64,000 nucleotides of DNA, from NCBI GenBank assembly GCA_963667505.2, contig OY763490.2:2666001-2730000 (forward strand), given 5' to 3'. The stretch is from Aldehydirespirator sp963667505 (GTDB lineage: Bacteria > Actinomycetota > Acidimicrobiia > Acidimicrobiales > Aldehydirespiratoraceae). Below, in pieces: positions 1 to 9,259 of the stretch; the stretch's first letter is position 1; each line of letters opens with the position of its first letter. The notes under the pieces were generated by a model. The model was given only the letters and a program-made list of their open reading frames with translations, had not been told where the DNA came from and did not search any database. The position numbers and the translations under genes were made by a program.

Positions 1-883
1 CCTGGATGACCCGCTGCCAGATCGGATCGACCTGGTGCAGGTTGAAGCCGTTGATCATCAGCGCGATGAAGAACGCCCCGGCGATGGTGCGCCACACGGC
101 GCCCTCGCCTCCCGCGATGGAAGTCCCGCCCACCACGACAGCCGCGATCACACCGAACACGAAGCTGAAGTCGTCCGACGGCAGGGCTGACAGCGACCGG
201 GACGACGACACCACGCCAGCCAGGCCGGCGGCCGCTCCGGCCAAGGCGAACGCGATCGTCTTGACCCGGGCCACGGGTACTCCGGCCAGGCGGGCGGCCT
301 CGGCGTTGCCGCCAACGGCATACACGTGGCGGCCGAACCGGGTCCGGCTCAGCAGGACCCAAGCCACTGCGACCACCGCGGCCGCGATCCACGCACCGGT
401 GGTGATGCCCCACCAGCGAGTGCGAGCAATGGCCGGATAGGCGTCGGTGGAGGCCCTCAACACGCTTCTGTCGCTGATCAGGAAGCCCGCGCCGAAGACC
501 ATGAAGGAGGTCGCCAGTGTGGCGATGAACGAGTTGACCTTCAGAACTGTGACCACCAACCCGTTGGCCACCCCCACCGCCAAGCCGACAGCGACTCCGA
601 CGACCAGCGCCAGCACGGCGTTGCCGGTGGCGTTCTCGACCTGCAACGCGAACAGCGGCGAGACCACGAACACGGACGCAGCCGAGATGTCGAACCCGCC
701 CGCGATCATGGTGATCGTGGCGAACGACGCCGCGATGAGGAGCGCCGACTGCTGGTCGAGGATGTTGCGGAAGTTTGCCTGGCTCAAGAAACCGTCCGTA
801 GTCGCGGCCAGCGCCACGAACAGCGCGACGGTGACGACGGCGATGCCGTAGCGGCGGGCCGCGGGCAGCACCTGGGCCATCAT
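1..883 (-). CDS. Sugar-type ABC transporter permease (RbsC family), cut by window edge
   Basis: This is the inner-membrane permease of a ribose/xylose-type ABC importer (BPD_transp_2 family). The protein starts MMAQVLPAARRYGIAVV at 883 and reads without a stop to the window edge, giving about 294 residues. It shows repeated hydrophobic segments and the family motif GGNAEAARLAGVPV, followed by VVVGGTSIAGGEGAVW, the signature near the EAA-like loop that contacts the ATPase. Its start overlaps the stop of the upstream ATPase gene as ATGA (883-880), so the two are translationally coupled. Only the last 20 to 40 residues should be missing. The substrate cannot be told from the permease; the neighbouring hydantoin-type enzymes suggest a small cyclic amide or nucleoside-like compound. 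Confidence 0.9.
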   Translation of the reverse strand, partial: MMAQVLPAARRYGIAVVTVALFVALAATTDGFLSQANFRNILDQQSALLIAASFATITMIAGGFDISAASVFVVSPLFALQVENATGNAVLALVVGVAVGLAVGVANGLVVTVLKVNSFIATLATSFMVFGAGFLISDRSVLRASTDAYPAIARTRWWGITTGAWIAAAVVAVAWVLLSRTRFGRHVYAVGGNAEAARLAGVPVARVKTIAFALAGAAAGLAGVVSSSRSLSALPSDDFSFVFGVIAAVVVGGTSIAGGEGAVWRTIAGAFFIALMINGFNLHQVDPIWQRVIQ

Positions 884-2469
884 CGGGACGTTCCTCCCGC
901 CGACGCGGCCCCGGGGTCGTGCCTGACCTCTGCCCGGTCTCCGGAATCGTTCCCGGCGCTCGACTCGTCTCCAGGACCGAAGGCCGCTGACAGCAGGTTC
1001 TCCTCGGTCATGTCGTCGCCCGCATGCTCGGCGACGATGCGGCCGCCCCGCATCACCAGCGCCCGGTGGCAGATGCCGATCACCTCCTCCAACTCCGAGG
1101 AGACAAGCAGCACCGCGCATTCCGAGCGGGCCATCCGGTTAAGTGCCTCGTAGATGGCCCGCTTCGAGCCGACGTCCACGCCCCGCGTGGGCTCGTCGGC
1201 TATGAGGAGCCTGGGCGCCCCGAGCACGGCCCGAGCGAGGAGCACCTTCTGCTGGTTGCCGCCCGACAGGGTCGCCACCGGCACCAGCACGCTCCCGGCC
1301 CGCACGCCGACCTCGTCGCACGCTCGAAGGGCCGCTTCCTGCTCCGGGCCGGTGCGCACGCCCAACCGTCCGGCGAATCGCCTGAGATGGGGCAGCGTGG
1401 TGTTGTCTCGCACCGGCCGCCTGGCCACCAGGCCCTGGTCGCGGCGGGACTCGGGTATGAGGGCCACTCCGCTGGCCAGGGCGTCGTGCACGCCGCCCGC
1501 GAGCCGGCGGCCGCCGACCTCGACCGACCCGGTCGCGGTGGCATGGGCACCGTACACCGCGTGGGCCACCTCGCTGCGGCCCGCTCCCACCAGACCGGCG
1601 AGGCCCACGATCTCGCCCGCCTTGACCTGCAGCGACACATCGAAGAACTTCCCGTCGGCCGAGCTGAGACCCTCGACCCGCAGCACCGCCGGTGCGTCGG
1701 CGGCGGGCGCGGGCGGCTTGGGCGGGAACACTTCGCCGATCTGGCGGCCGGTCATGCCCTCCACCAACGACGCGTGGGACTCCAGGCGCGCCGGGCCGGT
1801 GCGCACGATGCGTCCGTCGCGCATGACCGTGACCGTGTCCGCCACCGACAGCACCTCGTTTAGGAAATGCGTGACGTAAACCACGGCCACCCCGCGCTCA
1901 GCCAGGCTGCGGACGGTGCTGCGCAATTCCACGGCCTCGTGGCTCGCTAGCCGGGCGGTCGGCTCGTCGAGCACCACGAGGCGCGACCGCCGGCCCAGGG
2001 CGCGCAGTATCTCCACCTTCTGCTGGTCGGCCACCGCCAGCGACCCGGCCCGTCGCTCGAGGGGCGCCTCCAGGCCGTGCTCGCCGATGAGGGCCTCGAC
2101 CCGGCGGCGGTTGGCGCGGCCGTTAACGAACGGCCCCCAGCGCTCCTCGGTGCCCAGCACGACGTTGTCCACCACGCTCATGGCGGGCAGCAGCGACAAC
2201 TCCTGGGCCACGCCGACGAGACCGGCAGCCGCGGCCTCGGCCGGGCTGTCCAGCCGGACAGTCGTGCCGTCGAGGGCGAGACTGCCCGCGTCGGGAGCGT
2301 GAACACCCAGCACGATCCCGCACAGCGTGGACTTCCCGGCGCCGTTCTCGCCCACCAGTCCGTGGACGCGACCGGCCTCGAAGTCGACGGAGACCTCCTC
2401 AAGGGCGCGAGTCGCGCCGAAGCGCTTGCTCACGTTGTGCACGCTTACAAGCGCTCCGGCGCAATTCAT
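880..2469 (-). CDS. Sugar-type ABC transporter ATP-binding protein with two ATPase domains (RbsA/MglA family)
   Basis: This 529-residue cytoplasmic ATPase powers the importer encoded on either side. It has the usual two-domain layout. The N-terminal domain carries an intact Walker A (GENGAGKST, about residue 40) and Walker B (LVVLDEPTA). The C-terminal domain has a degenerate Walker A (GLVGAGRSE) but a perfect signature LSGGNQQK and Walker B LLIADEPTRGVDVG. This asymmetry is normal for the family. It lies 52 bp downstream of the binding-protein gene and overlaps the permease start by 4 bp, so all three form one operon. The last 30 residues are low complexity. Confidence 0.93.
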   Translation of the reverse strand: MNCAGALVSVHNVSKRFGATRALEEVSVDFEAGRVHGLVGENGAGKSTLCGIVLGVHAPDAGSLALDGTTVRLDSPAEAAAAGLVGVAQELSLLPAMSVVDNVVLGTEERWGPFVNGRANRRRVEALIGEHGLEAPLERRAGSLAVADQQKVEILRALGRRSRLVVLDEPTARLASHEAVELRSTVRSLAERGVAVVYVTHFLNEVLSVADTVTVMRDGRIVRTGPARLESHASLVEGMTGRQIGEVFPPKPPAPAADAPAVLRVEGLSSADGKFFDVSLQVKAGEIVGLAGLVGAGRSEVAHAVYGAHATATGSVEVGGRRLAGGVHDALASGVALIPESRRDQGLVARRPVRDNTTLPHLRRFAGRLGVRTGPEQEAALRACDEVGVRAGSVLVPVATLSGGNQQKVLLARAVLGAPRLLIADEPTRGVDVGSKRAIYEALNRMARSECAVLLVSSELEEVIGICHRALVMRGGRIVAEHAGDDMTEENLLSAAFGPGDESSAGNDSGDRAEVRHDPGAASAGGTSR

Positions 2470-2521
2470 CGGGCTGCACCCCGCGCCGGGGGCGCGGGAT
2501 CCTCGGCTGTGGGTGGCCGCG

Positions 2522-3760
2522 TCAGCCGTCCCACTGGGGCGCGAACAGATCCACGTTGTCGGCGGTCACCAGCCCATTGTCGGGCAGATCGGCCAGCGGA
2601 TCCACCCCGCCGAAGTCCGCTCCGCCGGTCAAGGCCGCGACCATCGCCTCCATGGCGATGCGCCCCTCGTCGCCGGGAGCGCCGAACACCCCGCCGAACC
2701 AGCGGCCGGCGGCGATGCCCTCGATGGCCGGCTTCGAACCGCCCCAGCCCACCAGGCGGACCTGGTCGAGCTTGCCCTCGTCGGTGAGAACGATCTCAGC
2801 GCCCTGCACCGACTGGTCGGCGCCGACGAGCACGTTGAAGTCCGGGGCGACCTGGAGGATGTCCTGGGTGGCGTTGATGCCGCCCTCGGGACCGAGATAC
2901 TGGCCCTCGCCCTCGGCGACGATGGTGATGGCCGGATAGGCGGCGATGACCTCGTCGAGGCCGGCGCGGGCCGCGTCGTCGATGGGCAGGCCCTTGATTC
3001 CGTAGATGTAGACGACCTCGCACGGGTCGAGGTCGGCGCAGGCCAACACGGTGAGCTCCCCGAGGCGGTTGCCGTTCACGAACGGGGCGGCCATGACGTT
3101 GGCGCTCACGCCGGGCACCTGGGGCTCTGAGGTGGTGTAGTCCTCGCCCACCACCTGGTTGAGGAGGACCACCTCGAGGCCCGCGTCGAGCGCGTCCTGA
3201 ATGTCGGGGGCCGAGGCGATGCCGGCGATCGACACCAGGACCACGCCGTCGTAGGCGCCCGAGGCGATCACGTCCTGGAACTGGGTCGTCTGCAGGCCGG
3301 GGTCGAACTGGGCGTCGAACTCGGTGATCTCGATGTTGTTGGCTTCAGCCACCGCCTCCATCTCCAGGCGCGACGAGAGCAGCCATGTGTTGGCCGAGCT
3401 GGCCGACAGGTAGGCGACCTGGAACGGCTCGTCCGGCTCGGCCGGCGCGGGCTCGTCCATGTCACCGCCCTCGTCGGGCTCGTCGGGCGCGGCCTCGTCG
3501 CTCCCGTCAGGCGCGGGCTCCGGCTCAGCCGCGTCGTCGTCGCCCTCGTCGGGCGCGGGCGCGGCCGCTTCGTCGCTCTCGTCGGGCTCAGGCTCCGGCT
3601 CGACGTCGTCGCTGTCGCGGTCGTCCGGGGCCGGCTCCTGCGTCGCCTCACCGCCCGACGCTCCGTCGTCGTCGCTGCCGCAAGAGGCTGCGACCAGAGC
3701 GAAGACCGCGACGAGTGCGAGCCACAGGAGCGAGAGTCTGCTGCGCGGGATTCTCGCCAT
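2522..3760 (-). CDS. Sugar-binding-type ABC substrate-binding lipoprotein
   Basis: This 412-residue extracytoplasmic receptor belongs to the periplasmic-binding-protein type 1 family (Peripla_BP_4). The N-terminus is a lipoprotein signal: a basic start, a hydrophobic stretch and a lipobox ending ALVAASCGSD, so Cys27 should be lipidated. Residues 30 to about 112 are an unusual linker of Glu, Pro, Asp and Ala repeats, probably a spacer through the cell wall. The binding domain begins FQVAYLSASSANTW. An AGGAGGAGGTGA ribosome site precedes the ATG. It heads the transporter genes and lies 104 bp downstream of the PucR-type regulator. The ligand is unknown. Confidence 0.92.
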   Translation of the reverse strand: MARIPRSRLSLLWLALVAVFALVAASCGSDDDGASGGEATQEPAPDDRDSDDVEPEPEPDESDEAAAPAPDEGDDDAAEPEPAPDGSDEAAPDEPDEGGDMDEPAPAEPDEPFQVAYLSASSANTWLLSSRLEMEAVAEANNIEITEFDAQFDPGLQTTQFQDVIASGAYDGVVLVSIAGIASAPDIQDALDAGLEVVLLNQVVGEDYTTSEPQVPGVSANVMAAPFVNGNRLGELTVLACADLDPCEVVYIYGIKGLPIDDAARAGLDEVIAAYPAITIVAEGEGQYLGPEGGINATQDILQVAPDFNVLVGADQSVQGAEIVLTDEGKLDQVRLVGWGGSKPAIEGIAAGRWFGGVFGAPGDEGRIAMEAMVAALTGGADFGGVDPLADLPDNGLVTADNVDLFAPQWDG

Positions 3761-3864
3761 AGGGCGTCACCTCCTCCTGGTACGCCGCCCGGCTCATGCC
3801 GAGCTGACCGCACCATAAGACGAGATGTCAGCCACAGACTTAGGCTGAATGCCTACGTGACGGC

Positions 3865-5472
3865 CTATTGCAGTGCGTTCTGCATAAGCGGGGCTGGCTG
3901 ACGGTTGATGCGCAGCATCCGGCACGCCAACTGCAGGGACAGACGGATCTCGGCGTCGTCCAGAGCGACGCCGAGCAGTCCGGCGATGCGCCGGATCCGG
4001 TTGGCGACCGTGTTGCGGTGCAGGCCCAGCTCCAGCGCGGCCTCCGTGGTGGAGCAGCTGGAGTCGAGGTACACCTCGAGCGTTCGCAGCAGTTCGTTGT
4101 CGCTGTCGGCCTCGAGGACCGGCTGCAAGATGAACCGGGCGTAGCGGGCGAAGTCCTCGGACCCGAACCAGCCCATCAGCACCCGCTGCACGCCGAGCTG
4201 GTCTATGTGGGCCGCGCCGGAACGGCCCCCGAAGCGGGCGTTGGCGATCAGGGCCGCCTCGTGGGCCTCGGTTAGCGACAGGCGCAGCCCTGCGAGGTCG
4301 GCGTAGGGACGGCCGATGCCGGCGTGGGCCCGCAGGTCCGAGTGGGCGTCGACGAACTCGCCCAGGGCCTCGCTGAGCCGGCGCACCATCGCCGAGTAGT
4401 TCTCCACCGCGGGCTCCGACGACTCGGTCACCCAGCCGCTCCACCCGTCGTTCCGCTCCACCAGCGGCCCGTCGAGCCCGGCGCCGCGCAGACGCTCCCG
4501 CACCTCGGCGTGGAGGTCGATGATCCGGGACGTCTCCGCGCCGTGCAGGGTGATGTGCAGGCCGGTGTTCCACCCCGCCGCGCTCCATCCCAGCGCCAGC
4601 ATCTGGTTGCGGATGTCGCGTTCGTGTAGGTCGCTGGTGGCCAGCAGCTCGTTGAGCACGGCGATGCGGCGACGGGCGTCGCTCTCGCTGCGGGCCCGGA
4701 CCGAGGCCAGGAGGGCGGCCAGATACCACGACCCGATCTGGAGCAGCGACCGCAGCAGGCGCTGGACCCCGTCCGACCCGCGGCTCTCGGCCACCAGCCA
4801 GTAGTCGGCGTCCTCACCGGCCTCGCCGGGGGTCAGCACTATCGCAGTGCTGTGGAGGGCGGCCTCGGCGGAGTTGTCCACCAGATAGGCCGGACCCGAC
4901 GCCAGCCGCCGATCGCCGACCTCGATGGCGTCGCCCGCCACCAGGCTCCGGTCCTGGCCCAGAAGGCAGACGCTCGAGGCGCTCAGCTCGGCGACCGCAC
5001 CGAGCACCAGGTCCACGCTGGCGTCGTGGGTCCTGCTCAGCGACACCAGCAGCGAGTCGACCGCCGAGGCGTGCTCGACGTCGGCCGCCCAGAGCTGGGC
5101 CCTCAGCCGGTGGGCGAGGGTCATGGCGTCGGCGTCGGGCACCACCACCAGCGGCACGTCGAAGCGGTTCGCCAGGCGGCGCACGCCGACGTCGAGCTCG
5201 AAGCCGGGGTTGGTCACGATCAGGGTGGACGAGCCCGCGTCGGCCACGATCCGGATGGCCACGTCGATCTGGTAGAGGTGCTCGCCGATGTCGGCCGCGT
5301 CGAGCACCACCGCCTCCCCGGGCTGTGGAGGGGCGTCGGAGTGCAGTCTTCCGCGGAGGACGACCTCGGTGACCTCCTCGTCCAGCCCGGCCCCGCCGGC
5401 AACGACCTTGGCGCCGGTGAGCGCGGGCGACGCCAGCAGCTGCCGCACTGTTGTCAGGCGCTGGTTGCCCAC
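3865..5472 (-). CDS. PucR-family transcriptional regulator
   Basis: The protein is about 535 residues. The last 60 residues hold the PucR-type helix-turn-helix (TTEAALELGLHRNTVANRIR), preceded by a GGDEF-like CdaR region with FILQPVLEADSDNELLRTL. The N-terminal half, from LTTVRQLLASPAL, is the PucR purine-catabolism-type sensory domain. I chose the GTG at 5472 (VGNQRLTTVRQ) because the longer open frame would run into the dipeptidase gene and its extra N-terminus is low-quality arginine/proline sequence. It sits between the catabolic enzymes and the importer, on the same strand. PucR proteins commonly activate adjacent nitrogen-compound catabolic genes, so control of both blocks is a reasonable inference. 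Confidence 0.87.
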   Translation of the reverse strand: MGNQRLTTVRQLLASPALTGAKVVAGGAGLDEEVTEVVLRGRLHSDAPPQPGEAVVLDAADIGEHLYQIDVAIRIVADAGSSTLIVTNPGFELDVGVRRLANRFDVPLVVVPDADAMTLAHRLRAQLWAADVEHASAVDSLLVSLSRTHDASVDLVLGAVAELSASSVCLLGQDRSLVAGDAIEVGDRRLASGPAYLVDNSAEAALHSTAIVLTPGEAGEDADYWLVAESRGSDGVQRLLRSLLQIGSWYLAALLASVRARSESDARRRIAVLNELLATSDLHERDIRNQMLALGWSAAGWNTGLHITLHGAETSRIIDLHAEVRERLRGAGLDGPLVERNDGWSGWVTESSEPAVENYSAMVRRLSEALGEFVDAHSDLRAHAGIGRPYADLAGLRLSLTEAHEAALIANARFGGRSGAAHIDQLGVQRVLMGWFGSEDFARYARFILQPVLEADSDNELLRTLEVYLDSSCSTTEAALELGLHRNTVANRIRRIAGLLGVALDDAEIRLSLQLACRMLRINRQPAPLMQNALQ

Positions 5473-5515
5473 GGCCCCAAACCTACAGAGGCTGCTACTC
5501 GTGGGCGTCTGAGCC

Positions 5516-6535
5516 CTACAGCAGGCTGGCCCGGAAGAAGTCGAGCATGTTGGCGCTGGCGAACCGGGCGGCCCGGCGGGCGCCGAACCGCTCCACGAGG
5601 CGGGCGGACAGGTTCGCATAGTGGGCCGGGGCCTTCAGGTCGTCGATGAAGGAGAGGTCGGCAGGATCGACGAGCAGCTGCCGTCCGAGCACAGGATCGA
5701 CGGTGGCGATCACGTCCTCGATGAAGTCCGCCCCGATGGCCACCCGGTCCTCGCCCGCGACCGCGGCGGCGTGCGCGATGTGGTCGACGAAGTCGTCGAG
5801 CTTGGGCGCTTCGTCGGAGACGAACGCCCCGAAGGCGTTGAGGGCCACGAAGCCGCCCGAGCCGGCCACCAGCCGGATCTGGGAGTCGGTGAGGTTGCGC
5901 GGATGGTCGCACAGCGCTCGGCACGACGAGTGGCTGGCCACGAAGGGCCTGGTGGCCACCTCGGCCAGATGGTCCACGCCGGCGGCCGACAGATGGCTGA
6001 CGTCGACCACCATTCCGAGGCGCTCCATCTCGGCCACGGCCTCCACGCCCAGCGAGGAGAGACGCCCGCCGGTGCCGGACTCGGCGATCCCGTCGGCCAT
6101 CATCGTGCGCCGATTCCAGGTGAGCGACGCAGTGCGCACCCCCAGGCGGTGCAGCGTCTCGAACATCGGCAGGGACGAGCCGACCGGCTCGGCGCCCTCG
6201 ATGGCGAGCAGCAGGGCGATCCGTCCGCTGTCGATGATGGGGTCGATGTCGGCGGCGTTCTCGGCGATAGCCACGTCGGACCGGTGGACGGCTGCGATCT
6301 CGCGGGCCAGGGCGATTATCTCCAGCGTGCGCCGCAGGGACGCCTCGCCGACGAACTGCTCCTCGGTGAAGATGGCGAGGATCTGGAACACCACGCCGCC
6401 CGCCCGCAGCCCCGGCAGCCAGTCGTCTCCGAACGGGTCGGCCGCGCCCCGTTCGCGCCGGTGCATGCAGGCCAGCAGCAGGTCGTTGTGGGAGTCGGCG
6501 ATGGGCAGCCCGGGCCCCTGGGCCGCGCCCGTCAT
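5516..6535 (-). CDS. Membrane-dipeptidase-type metallopeptidase (peptidase M19)
   Basis: This 339-residue protein is of the renal dipeptidase family, a binuclear zinc amidohydrolase that cleaves dipeptides and related amides. The metal ligands are visible: His-x-Asp in ADSHNDLLL (about residue 15), the bridging Glu in AIEGAEPVG, His in VASHSSCRA, then CDHPRNLTD and the Asp in IGADFIEDV. Length is normal and there is no signal peptide, so it is probably cytoplasmic. It lies downstream of the HyuA-like gene (51-bp gap) and upstream of the PucR regulator. In this setting it may hydrolyse the linear product made by the hydantoinase-type enzymes; the exact substrate is not visible. Confidence 0.92.
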   Translation of the reverse strand: MTGAAQGPGLPIADSHNDLLLACMHRRERGAADPFGDDWLPGLRAGGVVFQILAIFTEEQFVGEASLRRTLEIIALAREIAAVHRSDVAIAENAADIDPIIDSGRIALLLAIEGAEPVGSSLPMFETLHRLGVRTASLTWNRRTMMADGIAESGTGGRLSSLGVEAVAEMERLGMVVDVSHLSAAGVDHLAEVATRPFVASHSSCRALCDHPRNLTDSQIRLVAGSGGFVALNAFGAFVSDEAPKLDDFVDHIAHAAAVAGEDRVAIGADFIEDVIATVDPVLGRQLLVDPADLSFIDDLKAPAHYANLSARLVERFGARRAARFASANMLDFFRASLL

Positions 6536-6586
6536 GCTCTCGGCGTCCGTCGCCGCTGTCGGGCGCCGCCCGCTCGCGGCCGCGGC

Positions 6587-8161
6587 TTAGGCCAGAGGGC
6601 CAACGGCTTTGACCATGACGCGGCAGCCGCCGCCGGGCACGTAGGTCATGGGCACCTCGGTCACCGTGGTGATGCGGATCCGGTCCGGGTGGGCGCCGGA
6701 GCGCACCGCCGCGTTGGCGGCCAGTTCCTTGGCGTCGTCGAGGCACTCCTCGCGGCTGGACCGGTCATAGCTGTACACCCGGTCGACCGTTCCGGAGGCC
6801 TCGGCGATGCAGGCGCCGTAGGCGTTGGCCACCGAGTAGCTCTGCGGTCGCAGCACCTCCGATATTCCCGGCACCCGGTCGGCGATCAGGTGGGCGCCGC
6901 CGCCGACGGCCAGCAGCGGGATCTCCGCCCGGCTGGACTTCATGCGGTCGCTCATGACCGACACCTGCTCGTCCACCCAGCTCAACGCGTCGCATACCAG
7001 GCCGGGCGCCAGGTCCTGCACCAGGCTGCGGTCGCCGAAGCCGTCGAGGCGTCCCGACGCCAGCGAGACGTCCGACAGGGTGAGCGTGCCGCCGCCGACG
7101 CACCGCGCCTCGGTGGCGACCGCGTAGCCCACCGAGTCGGGGCCGATGGCCAGCTCCGAGCCGTTGCCGGCCCGGCGGTCGCGCACCACGGTGCCTCCTC
7201 CCAGCCCGATGGAGATCAGGTCGGGCATGCGGAAGTTGGTGCGCACCCCGCCCACCTCGACCGCGGCGGTGGACTCGCGGGGGAACCCGTTGACGAGGAT
7301 GCCCGCATCGGCCGACGTGCCGCCCACGTCGATCACGACGGCGTCGTCGACCCCCGCCAGCGCGCAGGCGCCGCGCATCGAGTTGGTCGGCCCCGACCCG
7401 AGGGTGAGCACCGGGAAGCGCCCGGCCTCGGCCGCGGTGAGCAGGGTGCCGTCGTTCTGCGTGAGGTAGGCGTCTATGGCCAGTTCGTGCGCGGCGAGAG
7501 CGCTCTCGAAGCCGTCCACCACGCTGGAGGCCACGCTCAGCAGCGCGGCGTTGAGGATGGTGGCGTTCTCGCGTTCCAGCAGGCCCAGCGACCCCACCTC
7601 GTGGCTGAGCGACACGGGAAAGGCGTCGCCCAGCTCGGCGGCTAGGACGTCGCGGGCCCGCAGCTCGTGCTCGCTGGTCGCCGGGCTGAAGGCGGCCGAC
7701 ACCGCGATGGCGCGGCATCCCGCGGCGGTGGCCTCGGCCGCGAAGCGGCGGGCCGCGTCGGTGTCCAGCGGGGCGATCTCGGCGCCGGTGTACTCGTTGC
7801 CTCCCTCGATGATGGCGGAGAGCCCGATCACCATGTCGCGGATGTCGTCGGGCCAGGCCGCGCCGGACCGCACGCCCAGCGAGGACGGCGCAGCCAGGCG
7901 CAGCACGCCCACTGTGTCGAGGCCCCGCCGCTGGATGATGGCGTTGGTCGGGTGGGTCGTGCCCAGCATGGCCTTGGCCGCTCGCGTCTTGTCGATGCCC
8001 TGAAGCACGTTGCCGAGCGACTCGCGGATGCCGTCGATGGGCTCTGGGGTGGTGGCCACCTTGACCGCGCTGACCACCGCGCCGTCGCTGTCGATGACCA
8101 CCGCGTCGGTGTTGGTGCCCCCGACGTCGATGCCGATGCGGAACTCCCGGTCCTCGCTCAT
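6587..8161 (-). CDS. Hydantoinase/oxoprolinase family protein (HyuA-like)
   Basis: This 524-residue protein has an actin-like ATPase fold. It begins MSEDREFRIGIDVGGTNTDA, with the phosphate loop DVGGTNTD and a second loop VIDVGGTSADAGI near the middle. The start at 8161 overlaps the stop of the DUF917 gene as ATGA; the longer frame adds only arginine-rich junk. HyuA-type proteins hydrolyse hydantoins or 5-oxoproline in an ATP-dependent way, usually with a HyuB partner. No HyuB is present here, and the protein is of the shorter class typically coupled to DUF917 proteins, exactly as found. The true substrate is therefore uncertain. Confidence 0.9.
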   Translation of the reverse strand: MSEDREFRIGIDVGGTNTDAVVIDSDGAVVSAVKVATTPEPIDGIRESLGNVLQGIDKTRAAKAMLGTTHPTNAIIQRRGLDTVGVLRLAAPSSLGVRSGAAWPDDIRDMVIGLSAIIEGGNEYTGAEIAPLDTDAARRFAAEATAAGCRAIAVSAAFSPATSEHELRARDVLAAELGDAFPVSLSHEVGSLGLLERENATILNAALLSVASSVVDGFESALAAHELAIDAYLTQNDGTLLTAAEAGRFPVLTLGSGPTNSMRGACALAGVDDAVVIDVGGTSADAGILVNGFPRESTAAVEVGGVRTNFRMPDLISIGLGGGTVVRDRRAGNGSELAIGPDSVGYAVATEARCVGGGTLTLSDVSLASGRLDGFGDRSLVQDLAPGLVCDALSWVDEQVSVMSDRMKSSRAEIPLLAVGGGAHLIADRVPGISEVLRPQSYSVANAYGACIAEASGTVDRVYSYDRSSREECLDDAKELAANAAVRSGAHPDRIRITTVTEVPMTYVPGGGCRVMVKAVGPLA

Positions 8162-9225
8162 GCCGAGAGCTCCACGAAGTCGATGTCGTAGCCGAAGGCC
8201 CGAGGCCCGACGAGGTCGAGCATCCCGTCGCGGTGCCATTCCGGCGCGCAGGGCATTCCGATCACGAGCACCCGGTTGCCGTAGGCGAGGGCCTCGGTGG
8301 TGATCGGATCGAAGGTCTCGCAGTCGAGCAGGCAGATCAGGTTGGGGGTGGTGATGGCGGGCCTGCCGTCCAGGAAGGCGATCAGGTTCTCGTTCTGCAC
8401 CTCGATTCGCATGGTGGCGTCGAAGCCGTCGAGGTCCTCAAGGATCACCGTCGACCGGGCGAAGCCGTCAGTGGTGCGCCGGTCGAGGTCCACGACCTTG
8501 CCGTTGAAGAACCTCCTGGATCCCGACTCGGCCAGGAACCGCTCCCAGGCGCCGTCCTCGCCGTCCTTCACGGCTTGCAGCAGGCGACCCACCTCGGTGC
8601 AGTAGGTGAGCGAGCCCTGGATGGCATGCTCGGCGACCTGGGCCGCGGTGAGCGGGTAGCAGCTGATGGAGTTGGCCATGCCGAGCTGGATGACCGCAGT
8701 GCGGGCGAGCGTCTCGGCCACCTGGTTTGTGGTCGTCTCGAACACGCACTGGTTACCCTTCTCGTCGGCGACCGACAGCGGACCGGCCGGCAGCCCGGCC
8801 AGTGTGAAGACCGTCATCTCGATCTGGGGGAACGCCCGGCGCATCGAGTCGGCGTTGACTATGGGCAGCCCCATCTCGGCCGCGGTGGCGATGGGAAGCA
8901 GCGTGTTGCATCCGCCGACCTCGATCGGCATGATCGCCGCGGGCGTCTTGCCCAGGTACGAGGCCAGGGCCTTCACTCCGGCCACGTACTCGGTTCCGGC
9001 GGGGATCTTCTCCAGGATCACGGTGGGCGCGCCGATCACGGCGGTGGTCAGGACCAGCGCGTCGGGGTCAAGGTCGGCCGCGTTCACGACTTCCACCGGT
9101 CCGTAGGTCTCGAGGGCCTGATGGGCGACGAGCTTGGCGATGTAGGGGTCGCCGCCCCCGCCGGTGCCGAGCAGGGTCGCGCCGAGGCACAGCGCCTCGA
9201 TGTCGTCGACGGTCAGCGTGTCCAT
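8158..9225 (-). CDS. DUF917 family protein (S-methyl-thiohydantoin desulfurase-like)
   Basis: This 355-residue protein starts MDTLTVDDIEALCLGATLLGTGGGGDP; the glycine-rich LGTGGGGDP near residue 20 and IMPIEVGGCN near 105 are hallmarks of DUF917 (PF06032). The family is regularly encoded next to HyuA-like proteins, and part of it has been associated with desulfurisation of S-methyl thiohydantoin. Here it is translationally coupled to the HyuA-like gene by a 4-bp overlap and lies 34 bp downstream of the racemase-type gene. I infer a joint enzyme or two-subunit complex acting on a five-membered cyclic amide. No signal peptide or membrane segment is seen. Confidence 0.88.
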   Translation of the reverse strand: MDTLTVDDIEALCLGATLLGTGGGGDPYIAKLVAHQALETYGPVEVVNAADLDPDALVLTTAVIGAPTVILEKIPAGTEYVAGVKALASYLGKTPAAIMPIEVGGCNTLLPIATAAEMGLPIVNADSMRRAFPQIEMTVFTLAGLPAGPLSVADEKGNQCVFETTTNQVAETLARTAVIQLGMANSISCYPLTAAQVAEHAIQGSLTYCTEVGRLLQAVKDGEDGAWERFLAESGSRRFFNGKVVDLDRRTTDGFARSTVILEDLDGFDATMRIEVQNENLIAFLDGRPAITTPNLICLLDCETFDPITTEALAYGNRVLVIGMPCAPEWHRDGMLDLVGPRAFGYDIDFVELSA

Positions 9226-9259
9226 GGCAGCTCCATCAGGCGAGTCTGGTGTCTCAGGT

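Noticed and set aside
3385..3818. Overlapping frames in the binding-protein linker region
   Set aside because: They arise from the Glu/Pro/Asp codon repeats of the lipoprotein linker and have no start or motif support.
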